Below are positions 1 to 6,624 of a DNA stretch of 8,947 nt, piece after piece. Both the position numbers and the translations under genes were made by a program. A model generated the notes under the pieces. The model had not been told where the DNA came from. It saw only the letters and a list, made by a program, of their open reading frames with translations, and did no database searches. Numbering within the stretch: position 1 is the stretch's first letter; each line of letters opens with the position of its first letter. This stretch comes from a bacterium (GTDB lineage: Bacteria; Chlamydiota; Chlamydiia; Chlamydiales; JAFEGQ01). The stretch lies in assembly GCA_021809305.1 (NCBI GenBank), contig JAKBAF010000029.1, positions 1-8,947 of the forward strand, written 5' to 3'.

Positions 1-549
1 GAAACCCTCAGCATCAAGCAGAGGGAGCGACTGGGCAATCATCTCAACTTGCTGTTTATAGCCAATGCGATAGACAAGCTCCGCACGCATGCCTGGATAG
101 AGCTTCTCACCTCCGCGAAGGACCGCCTCAAGCCAGAGATCGCCACTCCGTTCAACTCCACAAATTGTGTAAGATAGCGCCTGGGAAGAGTACCAGCGGC
201 CCGCAATACGAACTGATAGGGGGGGCAGAGTATACTCTCCTGCTGCCGCCTTGGGCAGATAGAAGCGATAGGAGGAGACGATGGAGCGAGACTCCCGCCT
301 CTGTCCATTCATGATAACAACAGATGAGTGAAGGCTATCGTGGAGAAACTCGACTGCAAGTGGCCGGCCATTCAAAATAAATGAGCTCGAGTCAATTGTC
401 TCCCCCTCTGGCCGCTGGACAACGATGATCCCCTCTACTGGACTCGTCTCACTCGCCCGGTCCGCCAGTACCTTCACATCGAGTGTAGCCTCTGCAAAAA
501 GCGATGCGTGGATAAGGAGTAAGAGAAGAAGCAAGAGGCGGCCTACCAT
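1..549 (-). CDS. batD: BatD-like exported protein, N-terminal part (cut by window edge)
   Basis: Only the first 183 codons are visible; the frame is open to position 1 with no stop. The ATG at 549-547 follows an AGGGGG ribosome-binding site by 7 nt. The N-terminus is a textbook signal peptide: a short basic start, eight leucines in a row, then a likely cleavage after the Ala in SLFA near residue 19. Residues ~93-124 contain the pattern YRFYLPKAAAGEYTLPPLSV followed by a glycine-turn and a Tyr-Ser-Ser-x-x-Leu strand. This matches the repeated beta-sandwich signature of BatD (oxygen tolerance) proteins: Tyr-x-Phe-x-Leu-x-Pro, Gly, Ile/Leu-Pro-Pro. A second such domain appears to begin near residue 133 (LWLEAVLRGGEKLYPGMRAE). 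The start overlaps the stop of the upstream TPR gene by 7 nt, so it is the fourth gene of the operon. Full-length BatD proteins usually end in a membrane anchor, which would lie outside the window. The family call rests on pattern plus operon position. Confidence 0.8.
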   Translation of the reverse strand, partial: MVGRLLLLLLLLIHASLFAEATLDVKVLADRASETSPVEGIIVVQRPEGETIDSSSFILNGRPLAVEFLHDSLHSSVVIMNGQRRESRSIVSSYRFYLPKAAAGEYTLPPLSVRIAGRWYSSQALSYTICGVERSGDLWLEAVLRGGEKLYPGMRAELVYRIGYKQQVEMIAQSLPLLDAEGF

Positions 550-3041
550 GGGCGAGCCCCCTGTTTTGAGGGAATCTTAATCTCCCTCACCGGCCTGTCC
601 TCTTGTTCCATCTGAAGGAGTTCTTCAAAGAGCTGAGATGGCGCACAGGTGGCTGCAACCTCACCCTCCTCTCCTTGAGCGCTCTCCTCCTCAGGATCGC
701 CTCCTCCCCCAGAATCCTCTCCCTCCCCATCCTTTTCATTCCTGCCAGGATCATTGGGATCATCAAGTAGCGACAAAGCCTCTTTCCATTTTTTTATCGC
801 CAAATCAGCTCGATCTCTCCCTTGTGCCCATTCAGGAAGAGCTAAGCCAATGTGAGAGGCGACCTCTCCCGCCTCCTCGCATCCCTCATAATACAGGGCG
901 AGAACCTTAGCCCAAGGCTCATCTTGCAAAAGATCCTCTCCTCCGCCATCAGCTCCTACTTTGCTAGCTAGTGCAGAGGGGAAATCGGCAACGGCCAATA
1001 AGGTGAACCCTTGCGCCCCAGTAAGAAGCTGGGTGAGAGGGGCGCCAAGTGGCTCTTGCGCGCTCGCCTTTTCTAACTTACCAAGGAGCGCTAAGCTATA
1101 TGTCTGCTCACTGATGCCAGCTTTTAGCAGCGCCTCTGGGGTCTCATCTCCTTTCGACTCCAGCTCCTGCTTGGCACGCAAGAGCCATCTGTATCCATCC
1201 TCTAGAGCGATCTTGGCAAAAGCCGGATGTGAGAGGTTGACCTCACCTGTTGTGAGTCCAAGTCGCTCCCCTGCCTGACGTATCTTATCCGCAACAGATC
1301 GCAAACCGAGCCTCTCTTCATCGCCTGAAAGCTCATCAAGTAGGTTGTCGATCTCCTCTCGGGTCTCCCTTGAAAAGGCGGCCTCTATGGGACCATCTCC
1401 TAGTGCAAGAGAGATAGAGTCGCACCACTCTTCAATATGAGAGTAGACCCAAGTCGAGGGACTCCACGCCTTAAGGGCTGATTCGATCAGTAGAAAGAGT
1501 TCCGCCTGAGACCGTTCATCAAAGGTTGGCATCGCAAGAAGCGTGTCTGCCACACCTAGTACCTCACGCACGCAAGAGAGCCTCTCCTGTCCGCTCGCCT
1601 CTGTGCTGAGCGTAGCGCGTGCTTGAAGTCGCTCATCCAAAGCGCCAATGCGTCCCCTCCATCCAAGGGGATCGCCCAAAGACCGCTCAATGTCGTGCCG
1701 CAGCCTCTTAAGCGTCTCTGCTTCATCCTTGTGAATCTGCTCATAGAGGTAGAGGGTCTCCTGAAGCTCCTTTAAGGTCGGCGAGCTCCCACTCTGCTCC
1801 AGCCTCTCTGCAAGACGACCGAAGAGGAGCCTCTCTAGTGGATCTCCCTCTTGGGATCTAGCCCCAGCTAGAAGACGCGCCATAAAGTGTCGCTCCGCCT
1901 CCTCTTCTTTCAGGGGCGCTGAACCTTGAGCTCTTGCTGAATACCACTCACCAAGGACAAGCCCCAGAGGATCCATCCCCTCCTCTTCCCAAAGAAGGAC
2001 CTTAAGCGCAAGGGATGCGCCAAACTCTGAGGCGAAGCTCTCCAAAGAGAGGCCGAGCTCCATCTCTTCTAGGCCATGAAGGAACCTCTCGCACGCGGAC
2101 CGGATCTCTTCCTGTCGCCTCATTGCACTGCGCACCTCAGGTATTGTGCGCGCCTCCTCCTCCCCCTCAAATGGGCGGCCGCGCTCTTCCTGGGCACGGT
2201 CAAGGGCTCTCTCTGTCATCTCACGCGAGCGCTCTTCTAACATCGTAAAGAGAGGTTTAGCTCGCGATTGCGCTTTAGCAAATCGCTTTAGAACTGTGCG
2301 CTTCTCTCCATCATCTTCGCTAAAGGCTGCGATGCGAGCGAGCACAGCGCACCCGCTCTCCAGCCTGCTCTGGAGGGTGAGGAGCACCTCCTTCAAAGGT
2401 AAATGGCTTGCCAGCACTTCCCGTCGACGCTCGAGCAGACGCGCACCTTCGCGCTTAATTTCGCGACGCAAAAGCTGGAGCTCTTCTGAGGGATCGCCTT
2501 GCGCGCAGCCCTCAAGGAGTCTCTCCTCCGCCTCTGCCTGCTCAGCAAGCTCACACGCTACTCGCCCCTCTTCCAACAATTTAAGCGCGCTCGCAAGGCG
2601 CTCCAAAATCTCTGCCCCGCCCAAAGCCTCCTCTTCATCGATGCCACTACTAGCCTTTTTGAGGAGCGCGTGACCCTTGTTGATAAAGAGGTTGATAAAG
2701 AGGCGGCGTCCTAGCTGGGGCGAATGGCCCTCCTCCAGCTCAAGCTTGCGAAACTCCTCTAGCGCCTCATCCCACCTCCCTTCGGCAAGATAGGCACAGC
2801 CAAGGTTGTACTGGGTATGCGCGCGCTGAACTCCCCCTATGCCCCGTCCCAGCAGATCCTTAAAAAGCTCCGCAGCGCGCCCATATTCGCCCGATTCGAA
2901 GTAGTTTCTTGCCTCCCTCTCCTCTTTGCGTTTCGCCTCTTCGGTAAGCAGAGGGGAGCTCTCCTCAAGAAGGGGGGAAGCAAAACTTGTAATTGCGCAA
3001 AAGAAGGAGGCAAGCAGTAGAGGAGCGACTTGTCTAGCCAC
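543..3041 (-). CDS. Large exported TPR protein in the batC/batE position of the bat operon
   Basis: This 832-residue protein has a signal peptide (MARQVAPLLLASFFCAITSFA, cleavage near residue 21) and then TPR-like helices. The clearest are at ~40-61 (ARNYFESGEYGRAAELFKDL) and ~75-99 (QYNLGCAYLAEGRWDEALEE). A long, mostly helical, Glu/Leu/Arg-rich central region follows (~120-740) with no domain I recognise. The C-terminus has an acidic, Gly/Glu-rich low-complexity linker (~765-800) and then a short amphipathic tail (SQLFEELLQMEQEDRP). I chose the GTG at 3041-3039: an AAGGGAGA Shine-Dalgarno lies 7 nt upstream, and the signal peptide begins directly. A TTG at 3074 would add 11 residues, including charged ones, in front of the signal peptide. 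The start overlaps the batB stop by 8 nt. BatC/BatE proteins in other bacteria are TPR proteins of only a few hundred residues, so this one is greatly expanded. It probably acts outside the cytoplasm as a scaffold for the BatA/BatB von Willebrand domains. That role is inferred from context. Confidence 0.85.
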   Translation of the reverse strand: MARQVAPLLLASFFCAITSFASPLLEESSPLLTEEAKRKEEREARNYFESGEYGRAAELFKDLLGRGIGGVQRAHTQYNLGCAYLAEGRWDEALEEFRKLELEEGHSPQLGRRLFINLFINKGHALLKKASSGIDEEEALGGAEILERLASALKLLEEGRVACELAEQAEAEERLLEGCAQGDPSEELQLLRREIKREGARLLERRREVLASHLPLKEVLLTLQSRLESGCAVLARIAAFSEDDGEKRTVLKRFAKAQSRAKPLFTMLEERSREMTERALDRAQEERGRPFEGEEEARTIPEVRSAMRRQEEIRSACERFLHGLEEMELGLSLESFASEFGASLALKVLLWEEEGMDPLGLVLGEWYSARAQGSAPLKEEEAERHFMARLLAGARSQEGDPLERLLFGRLAERLEQSGSSPTLKELQETLYLYEQIHKDEAETLKRLRHDIERSLGDPLGWRGRIGALDERLQARATLSTEASGQERLSCVREVLGVADTLLAMPTFDERSQAELFLLIESALKAWSPSTWVYSHIEEWCDSISLALGDGPIEAAFSRETREEIDNLLDELSGDEERLGLRSVADKIRQAGERLGLTTGEVNLSHPAFAKIALEDGYRWLLRAKQELESKGDETPEALLKAGISEQTYSLALLGKLEKASAQEPLGAPLTQLLTGAQGFTLLAVADFPSALASKVGADGGGEDLLQDEPWAKVLALYYEGCEEAGEVASHIGLALPEWAQGRDRADLAIKKWKEALSLLDDPNDPGRNEKDGEGEDSGGGGDPEEESAQGEEGEVAATCAPSQLFEELLQMEQEDRPVREIKIPSKQGARPW

Positions 3042-4194
3042 GAGCTCGTCTCCCTTCAGGAAGAAGCAGCGCAAGAGATAAGAGAAGAAGACTTAAGGCA
3101 ACAGGAATCTGGAAATATCTATCATAGGCCATCTGCGATCTCTCCTTTACCTCGCGCTCCACCTCTCCTTTTGCCGACTCGCACTCCACCTCCTCAAAAA
3201 GCTCATTCCGACGAATCTCCTTGAGGATCTCCTGGGCGCAGGCAAGAGTGGAGCTATCATCTGCAAAAAGGTAGCGCCCCTTTCCTTTCTCAGCGAGGCG
3301 CCGCAACAGCTCCTCATCGAGCTGTGATCTAACAGGTTTCCCATCAAATTGAACTCCTGGGATCAACTCTCCCTCGTGTGAGCCAAGGCCAATTGTAATT
3401 ACCTTAAAGCCCAATTCTACGGCTCCCTCAAGGCGGCTCACGAGAACATCTAGCTCCTCTGCTCGGGCGCCAGCACTGGCTTGTTCAAGGTGGGTGTCAC
3501 CCCCATCTGTCAAAAGGATCAGGCTCTTTCTCTTCTCACTTCCGCCTCCCCTATGGCGCCGTATCAGGCCGTCTAAGGCCTCTGTGAGATCAGTACCTGC
3601 CACATCACCCTCATTTAGCTCTGCGCGTCTTGCAAAGAGGCGCAAGTAGAGGTAGTCAAGGGTTGGAGGCACGAGCGGGGTGAGCTCTGAGGTAAAGGCG
3701 TAGAGGGCAGCACTCTGCCCATCGAGGCCAGAGCTCACTTCATCAATAATCTCTTTCGCAACACAAAGCCTGCTCATCCCACCTCGCGTGTCCTTTGCCC
3801 CCATCGATGCGGAGGCATCGAGAAGAAAGAGGATATCGTGTGCAGGCCGCCTTGTACGCCCCATTACCTTCTCTCCACTCTCAGCAATAAGCTCTTGGCC
3901 AGCAACTTCTCTCTCCTCTTCCGTCAAACGACGTCCATTTCCCTTCGGCTCCATAAGGGCGACTGTCGCCGCCACCCAGGCTAAGCAGAGGAGAATCAGC
4001 CGCCTGCCCTCTCCTCGCCGAGTCACAGCCTCTTTTGGATCACTGCCAGCACCCAGCAAGAGGCGAATTCCTTCTCTCCGTTTATGCCCCGAAAAGAGGG
4101 CTGCGAGGAGGAGGAGGAGCAGACACGCAAGCCAGCTGGCCGATTGAGGGGCATCAAAGAGGTATCCAGCACCTAAAAGTTTTATATATGTCAC
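3034..4194 (-). CDS. batB: BatB-like membrane protein with von Willebrand A domain
   Basis: This 386-residue protein has membrane segments at ~20-36 and ~65-81, a von Willebrand A domain at ~118-320 and a C-terminal membrane segment at ~362-378. That is the usual BatA/BatB layout. The metal-ion-dependent adhesion site looks complete: Asp126, Ser128 and Ser130 in the motif DILFLLDASASMGAKD, Thr201 in GDVAGTDLTEAL, and Asp230 in LILLTDGGDT. After the domain, the stretch GSHEGELIPGVQFDGKPV and the LDEELLRRLAEKGKGRY segment resemble BatB proteins rather than BatA. The start is GTG at 4194, one base after the batA stop. A GAGGAG about 11 nt upstream is a rather distant ribosome-binding site, so translation is probably coupled to batA. 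In the family the von Willebrand domain is thought to face the periplasm and mediate protein contacts. Its precise partner here is not known. Confidence 0.9.
   Translation of the reverse strand: MTYIKLLGAGYLFDAPQSASWLACLLLLLLAALFSGHKRREGIRLLLGAGSDPKEAVTRRGEGRRLILLCLAWVAATVALMEPKGNGRRLTEEEREVAGQELIAESGEKVMGRTRRPAHDILFLLDASASMGAKDTRGGMSRLCVAKEIIDEVSSGLDGQSAALYAFTSELTPLVPPTLDYLYLRLFARRAELNEGDVAGTDLTEALDGLIRRHRGGGSEKRKSLILLTDGGDTHLEQASAGARAEELDVLVSRLEGAVELGFKVITIGLGSHEGELIPGVQFDGKPVRSQLDEELLRRLAEKGKGRYLFADDSSTLACAQEILKEIRRNELFEEVECESAKGEVEREVKERSQMAYDRYFQIPVALSLLLLSLALLLPEGRRARG
3049..3056 (-). promoter_or_regulatory. Shine-Dalgarno deciding the GTG start of the TPR gene
   Basis: AAGGGAGA on the minus strand lies inside the last codons of batB, 7 nt before the GTG at 3041-3039. 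It supports the GTG over the in-frame TTG at 3074 and indicates re-initiation coupled to batB termination. Confidence 0.6.
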
Positions 4195-4195
4195 C

Positions 4196-5395
4196 TTAAG
4201 GCACTCTCCTCAGCCATGTCGCCTCCAGCAGAGATGAGATCAGGATAAGCACAAGGGCGGCTACCACAAAGTAGGAGGAGAGAAAGACTGCCTCTCTTGA
4301 AGCTGGCCTCTCTTCATGTGTGACCCTCTCGCGCACCTTTGCAAAAAAACTCCTGTCTTGAGGAAGCAAAGAGCGCTCCAAGGCGTCGATCTCAGCATAG
4401 ATCTTTCGGGTAGCGCCCGCATCATCGGCGATGTAGAACTTGCCCCCTGTCATCTCGGCTGCCCTCTGGAGCTCATCTCGCTGCAGTTTATACTGAGGCG
4501 CTCTTACTATCGGCTCGATATTGACGATGTAGACCTTTATCCCATACTCCTTTGCACTCTTTGCAGCCTCCTCGACCCCAATTTGGCGCAATGGGTGGCC
4601 CTCATCAAGAGCATTTGGCGACTGAATACCATCTGTCACAAGAACAATCGATGCGCTCTTAATATCGTAGGACGGCCTTCCCTCTTTGATAAGAGCCGTT
4701 GCAAAGTGGCGTGTTGCAGCAATTAGACTTGTCGTTTTGTAGAGAGCGTAACCGATAGAGGTCCCATCTTCTGGCCGGTAACGCACCACAGAGAGCTCAG
4801 CCAGCTTTTCAAGAACCGCCCTATGATCGAGTGTCAGTGGAGAGAGGACCTCCGCAGTTCTTGCAAAACCAACAAGGCCGATCATATCGCTTGATCGCCC
4901 AGAGAGTCCGCTCGCTGGATTGCCCCGGATAAATTCAGCAGTTAGAAGCTTTAGAGCGTCGAGCCGAGAGACAACTCTGCTGCCTCCAACCGATTTTAGC
5001 CCCACGGTTCCAACAGGCTCCCGCATCGATCCCGATCTATCCAGGACAAAGTAGAGCGCAATTCCCTCCGTTGGAAGAGAGACAGCCTCCTCGCTCTCCC
5101 GCTCCTCCGCTGCTTTGGGCTTCGGGGGAGGCTCATCTCGTACCTCTCTAAAATAGGTAGGATCGAGAAGAGAGAGGGCAAGCAAGACAAGTGAGCCGAG
5201 GTAGCCAAGACGTGGCAGGTAGGCCAGCCGCTCTCTGATTCCGCGCTGCTCTGTTGCAAGCCCATCAAGGTCTGAGAAGCCAACGTAGAGGGCAGGGCGC
5301 CTGCGGCGCGAAAGGACAGCGAGGCTGGCAACAACCACAAGCGCTGCAAGCCCAACTCCTCCCCAAAAAAGATCGACGCTAAAGTTCCCATCCAT
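4196..5395 (-). CDS. batA: BatA-like membrane protein with von Willebrand A domain
   Basis: This is the first gene of the bat operon, encoding 399 residues. Membrane segments lie at ~8-28 and ~61-77, the von Willebrand A domain at ~110-340, and a third membrane segment at ~371-390. The MIDAS is intact: Asp119, Ser121 and Ser123 in YFVLDRSGSMREP, Thr212 in PEDGTSIGYAL, and Asp255 in IVLVTDGIQS. Between the second membrane segment and the domain is a charged Pro/Glu/Lys-rich linker (~86-104). The start is ATG at 5395-5393. Both AGGAT just upstream and GGGAG 11 nt upstream are imperfect ribosome-binding sites. A second ATG at 5391 is in another frame. BatA proteins act with BatB and BatD in a membrane complex. 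They were named for Bacteroides aerotolerance, but a direct oxygen-defence role is not established in most bacteria. Confidence 0.92.
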   Translation of the reverse strand: MDGNFSVDLFWGGVGLAALVVVASLAVLSRRRRPALYVGFSDLDGLATEQRGIRERLAYLPRLGYLGSLVLLALSLLDPTYFREVRDEPPPKPKAAEERESEEAVSLPTEGIALYFVLDRSGSMREPVGTVGLKSVGGSRVVSRLDALKLLTAEFIRGNPASGLSGRSSDMIGLVGFARTAEVLSPLTLDHRAVLEKLAELSVVRYRPEDGTSIGYALYKTTSLIAATRHFATALIKEGRPSYDIKSASIVLVTDGIQSPNALDEGHPLRQIGVEEAAKSAKEYGIKVYIVNIEPIVRAPQYKLQRDELQRAAEMTGGKFYIADDAGATRKIYAEIDALERSLLPQDRSFFAKVRERVTHEERPASREAVFLSSYFVVAALVLILISSLLEATWLRRVP

Positions 5396-5403
5396 ATCCT
5401 ACA

Positions 5404-5432
5404 ATTCTCCCTATCTGGCGATAGCCTTTCAA
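5404..5432 (-). promoter_or_regulatory. batA: Candidate sigma-70-type promoter for the bat operon, with an internal palindrome
   Basis: On the minus strand TTGAAA (5432-5427) is followed after exactly 17 bases by GAGAAT (5409-5404). The first matches the -35 consensus at five of six positions and the second matches the -10 consensus at four of six. The spacer contains a perfect 5-bp inverted repeat, CTATC-GCCA-GATAG (5424-5411), which could be an operator. Transcription would begin only a few bases before the batA ATG and give a nearly leaderless mRNA. That is unusual and lowers confidence. Confidence 0.25.
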
Positions 5433-5519
5433 GCCAAAAGAGAAGCAGCATGTTTGCATGGCACAGGAAACTAAAACGATTTTTTGGACTGTGTAAAGGG
5501 TGGGCACGGGAGCGCCCAA

Positions 5520-5624
5520 AACCAAAGCTGCACGGGAGTGCAGCACTCCACATCGGAGTCTGCTGCTACATATCCTTGCGGCAAGCTCAAATTTGGAGTG
5601 CTGCACTCCCGTGCAGCTTTGGTT
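5520..5624. repeat. Inner perfect 31-bp inverted repeat with 43-base loop
   Basis: Positions 5520-5550 are the exact reverse complement of 5594-5624; each left-arm base has its partner. Each arm also folds on itself: CTGCAC-GGGA-GTGCAG and the overlapping GGAGTG-CAG-CACTCC inside the left arm. Further small stems sit in the loop, for example ACTCC-ACATC-GGAGT at 5545-5559. As DNA it could form a cruciform. As RNA it would be a very stable hairpin. The loop has no open frame of note. Confidence 0.9.
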
Positions 5625-5625
5625 C

Positions 5626-5643
5626 TGGCCACGCCTGTGGCCA
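5626..5643. repeat. Perfect 7-bp hairpin beside the inner repeat
   Basis: TGGCCAC (5626-5632) and GTGGCCA (5637-5643) are separated by the 4-base loop GCCT. Immediately after it lies a 5-bp stem, ATCAC/GTGAT (5643-5647 and 5655-5659), with a 7-base loop. No T-run follows, so it does not look like an intrinsic terminator. It is probably part of the same palindromic element. Confidence 0.55.
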
Positions 5644-5668
5644 TCACAATCCAAGTGATATAGGCATG

Positions 5669-5784
5669 CAAAAACAGCAGATTTGAGGCGGGGCGCTGGA
5701 CAGCCTCTACAAAGACATCTAAAAAATCGTTTTAGTTCCCTGTGCACAGGGCGTGTGTGGAGCAACCATGGCCAAAAACAGCAG
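5669..5784 (+). repeat. Direct repeat of CAAAAACAGCAG
   Basis: The 12-mer occurs at 5669-5680 and again at 5773-5784. Each copy is preceded within a few bases by a CATG and followed by a TTGAG pentamer. A more diverged version (CCAAAAGAGAAGCAGCATG) sits at ~5434-5452 on the batA side. One copy lies inside and one outside the outer inverted repeat, so these may mark element ends or an internal duplication. Confidence 0.45.
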
Positions 5785-5823
5785 CTTGAGATAGGATTCC
5801 AAATAGAATAGAGGTGTTTGGCT

Positions 5824-6609
5824 ATGGAATTTAACAAGAATTATAAAGTCGATCAGAGGGGAAGCGCCTCTCTTCCTGAAAACAGCCCATCGAAATGGGT
5901 AGCACTGGTTGGCAACTATAAGCGGGCTCTTGTCTATACCCTATTAGGCGCCGCCCTCCTTCTCTTTTTTGCCTACCGAGCCAGCGCCTCCAGCCATGAG
6001 AGGCGACAAAATGACTTCCTGCAGGCAGAGGTCGATGCGATGCAAATCGGAATGGGCCAGCGAGAGGGCGCGCCAGCTCTTGCCAGGCTGCAAGAGATTC
6101 TTAATCGTCGCAAAGAGCTCCACCAGAAATACGATGGACGCTTGGCCCAGCAGCTCCTCTATCAGGAAGAGAGAGCGGAGGGGGTAAGGCTTGCCAAACA
6201 AGCGCTTGCGAGAACAGAGGGCGATGCCCCCTACTACGCAAGTTTTGCAGAGACCTCGCTGGTGCTAGCTGATGGGCTATACGATGAAGCGCTCACAAGG
6301 GCGCTCTCACTCGATGCGCAGCTCAAAGCAGAGGAGGCGCGGGCCCTAGATGAGAGAGAGCAGCCCTTTGGCTACCTCCTCTACCTCCACAATTTGCTTC
6401 GGATTGCCCTTCTACAGCAAGAGATCGGCAATGGCAGTGGTGAGATCGCGGCCTGGGAGAACTTACTGCAAGAGCTTCAGGCCGTCACGCCTGATGCGCC
6501 TCTGCGAGATCGCGCTCGTGGACACCTCTTTAGGGCCTTTCGAAGTGGTGAGCTGACCCTCTTTGACTACGCTAAAGAGCGGCTTGTCTGTTGCCAAGGC
6601 AGTATCTAG
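5824..6609 (+). CDS. Single-pass membrane protein with TPR-like helical domain (YfgM-like layout)
   Basis: This 261-residue protein has a ~34-residue polar cytoplasmic N-terminus, one membrane segment at ~35-52 (RALVYTLLGAALLLFFAYRA), and a wholly helical remainder. The helices, with Ala/Leu-spaced pairs such as ARLQEILNRRKELHQKYDGR and EAGVRL-type turns, suggest two to four degenerate TPR units between ~60 and 245. This is the layout of YfgM/TPR_21 proteins, which are inner-membrane helpers at the Sec translocon. The sequence resemblance is only general, so I give no symbol. I chose ATG at 5824, which has AGAGG 9 nt upstream. A TTG at 5818 would leave only 3 nt of spacing. The gene is transcribed away from batA. 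Its C-terminus (KERLVCCQGSI) ends 15 nt from the convergent gene. Confidence 0.8.
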   Translation: MEFNKNYKVDQRGSASLPENSPSKWVALVGNYKRALVYTLLGAALLLFFAYRASASSHERRQNDFLQAEVDAMQIGMGQREGAPALARLQEILNRRKELHQKYDGRLAQQLLYQEERAEGVRLAKQALARTEGDAPYYASFAETSLVLADGLYDEALTRALSLDAQLKAEEARALDEREQPFGYLLYLHNLLRIALLQQEIGNGSGEIAAWENLLQELQAVTPDAPLRDRARGHLFRAFRSGELTLFDYAKERLVCCQGSI

Positions 6610-6624
6610 AGACTTCTAATTACT

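Larger units (their letters stand above)
5461..5745. repeat. Outer inverted repeat, 25-bp arms, bounding a ~285-bp palindromic element
   Basis: The left arm at 5461-5485 (GCACAGGAAACTAAAACGAT and on into a T-run) is the reverse complement of 5721-5745 with a single mismatch. Weaker similarity continues outward, where both sides carry CATGG plus a C-AAA and GC-GCTT pattern. The right end is itself a perfect 12-bp palindrome, CCTGTGCACAGG, at 5739-5750. I see no clear target-site duplication, so mobility is inferred from shape only. A MITE-like element or a dispersed intergenic palindrome are both possible. Confidence 0.75.
5396..5823. other. Repeat-filled intergenic region between divergent batA and the 5824 gene
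   Basis: This 428-base stretch has no convincing gene. Both strands contain open frames, but they run across the inverted-repeat arms and encode related Cys/Arg-rich peptides on opposite strands (LKRFF occurs on both), as expected from palindromic DNA rather than selection for protein. No frame has a good ribosome-binding site. The promoters of both flanking genes must lie here, probably in the outer ~60-80 bases on each side of the repeat element. Confidence 0.7.

Noticed and set aside
39..308. Open frame of 89 codons on the minus strand
   Set aside because: It lies in another frame of the batD coding region, which has a signal peptide, a ribosome-binding site and BatD beta-strand patterns; this frame has none.
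2146..2673. 175-codon plus-strand frame opposite the TPR gene
   Set aside because: Ser/Arg-rich composition typical of the antisense of a Glu/Leu-rich gene; it lies wholly within the coding region of the TPR protein.
4996..5553. 185-codon minus-strand frame overlapping batA
   Set aside because: It is in a different frame from batA, which has complete MIDAS motifs and membrane segments, so this is a shadow.
5626..5659. Hairpins considered as an intrinsic terminator
   Set aside because: No T-run follows on either strand, and the location is upstream of both divergent genes rather than after one.
5450..5686. 78-codon plus-strand frame starting MFAWHRKLKRFFG
   Set aside because: Its peptide mirrors one on the opposite strand (HRELKRFF) because the DNA is palindromic; no ribosome-binding site and no domain.
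5379..5837. 152-codon minus-strand frame across the intergenic repeats
   Set aside because: It crosses both inverted-repeat arms, overlaps the starts of both flanking genes, is Cys/Trp/Arg-rich without domains, and has no ribosome-binding site.
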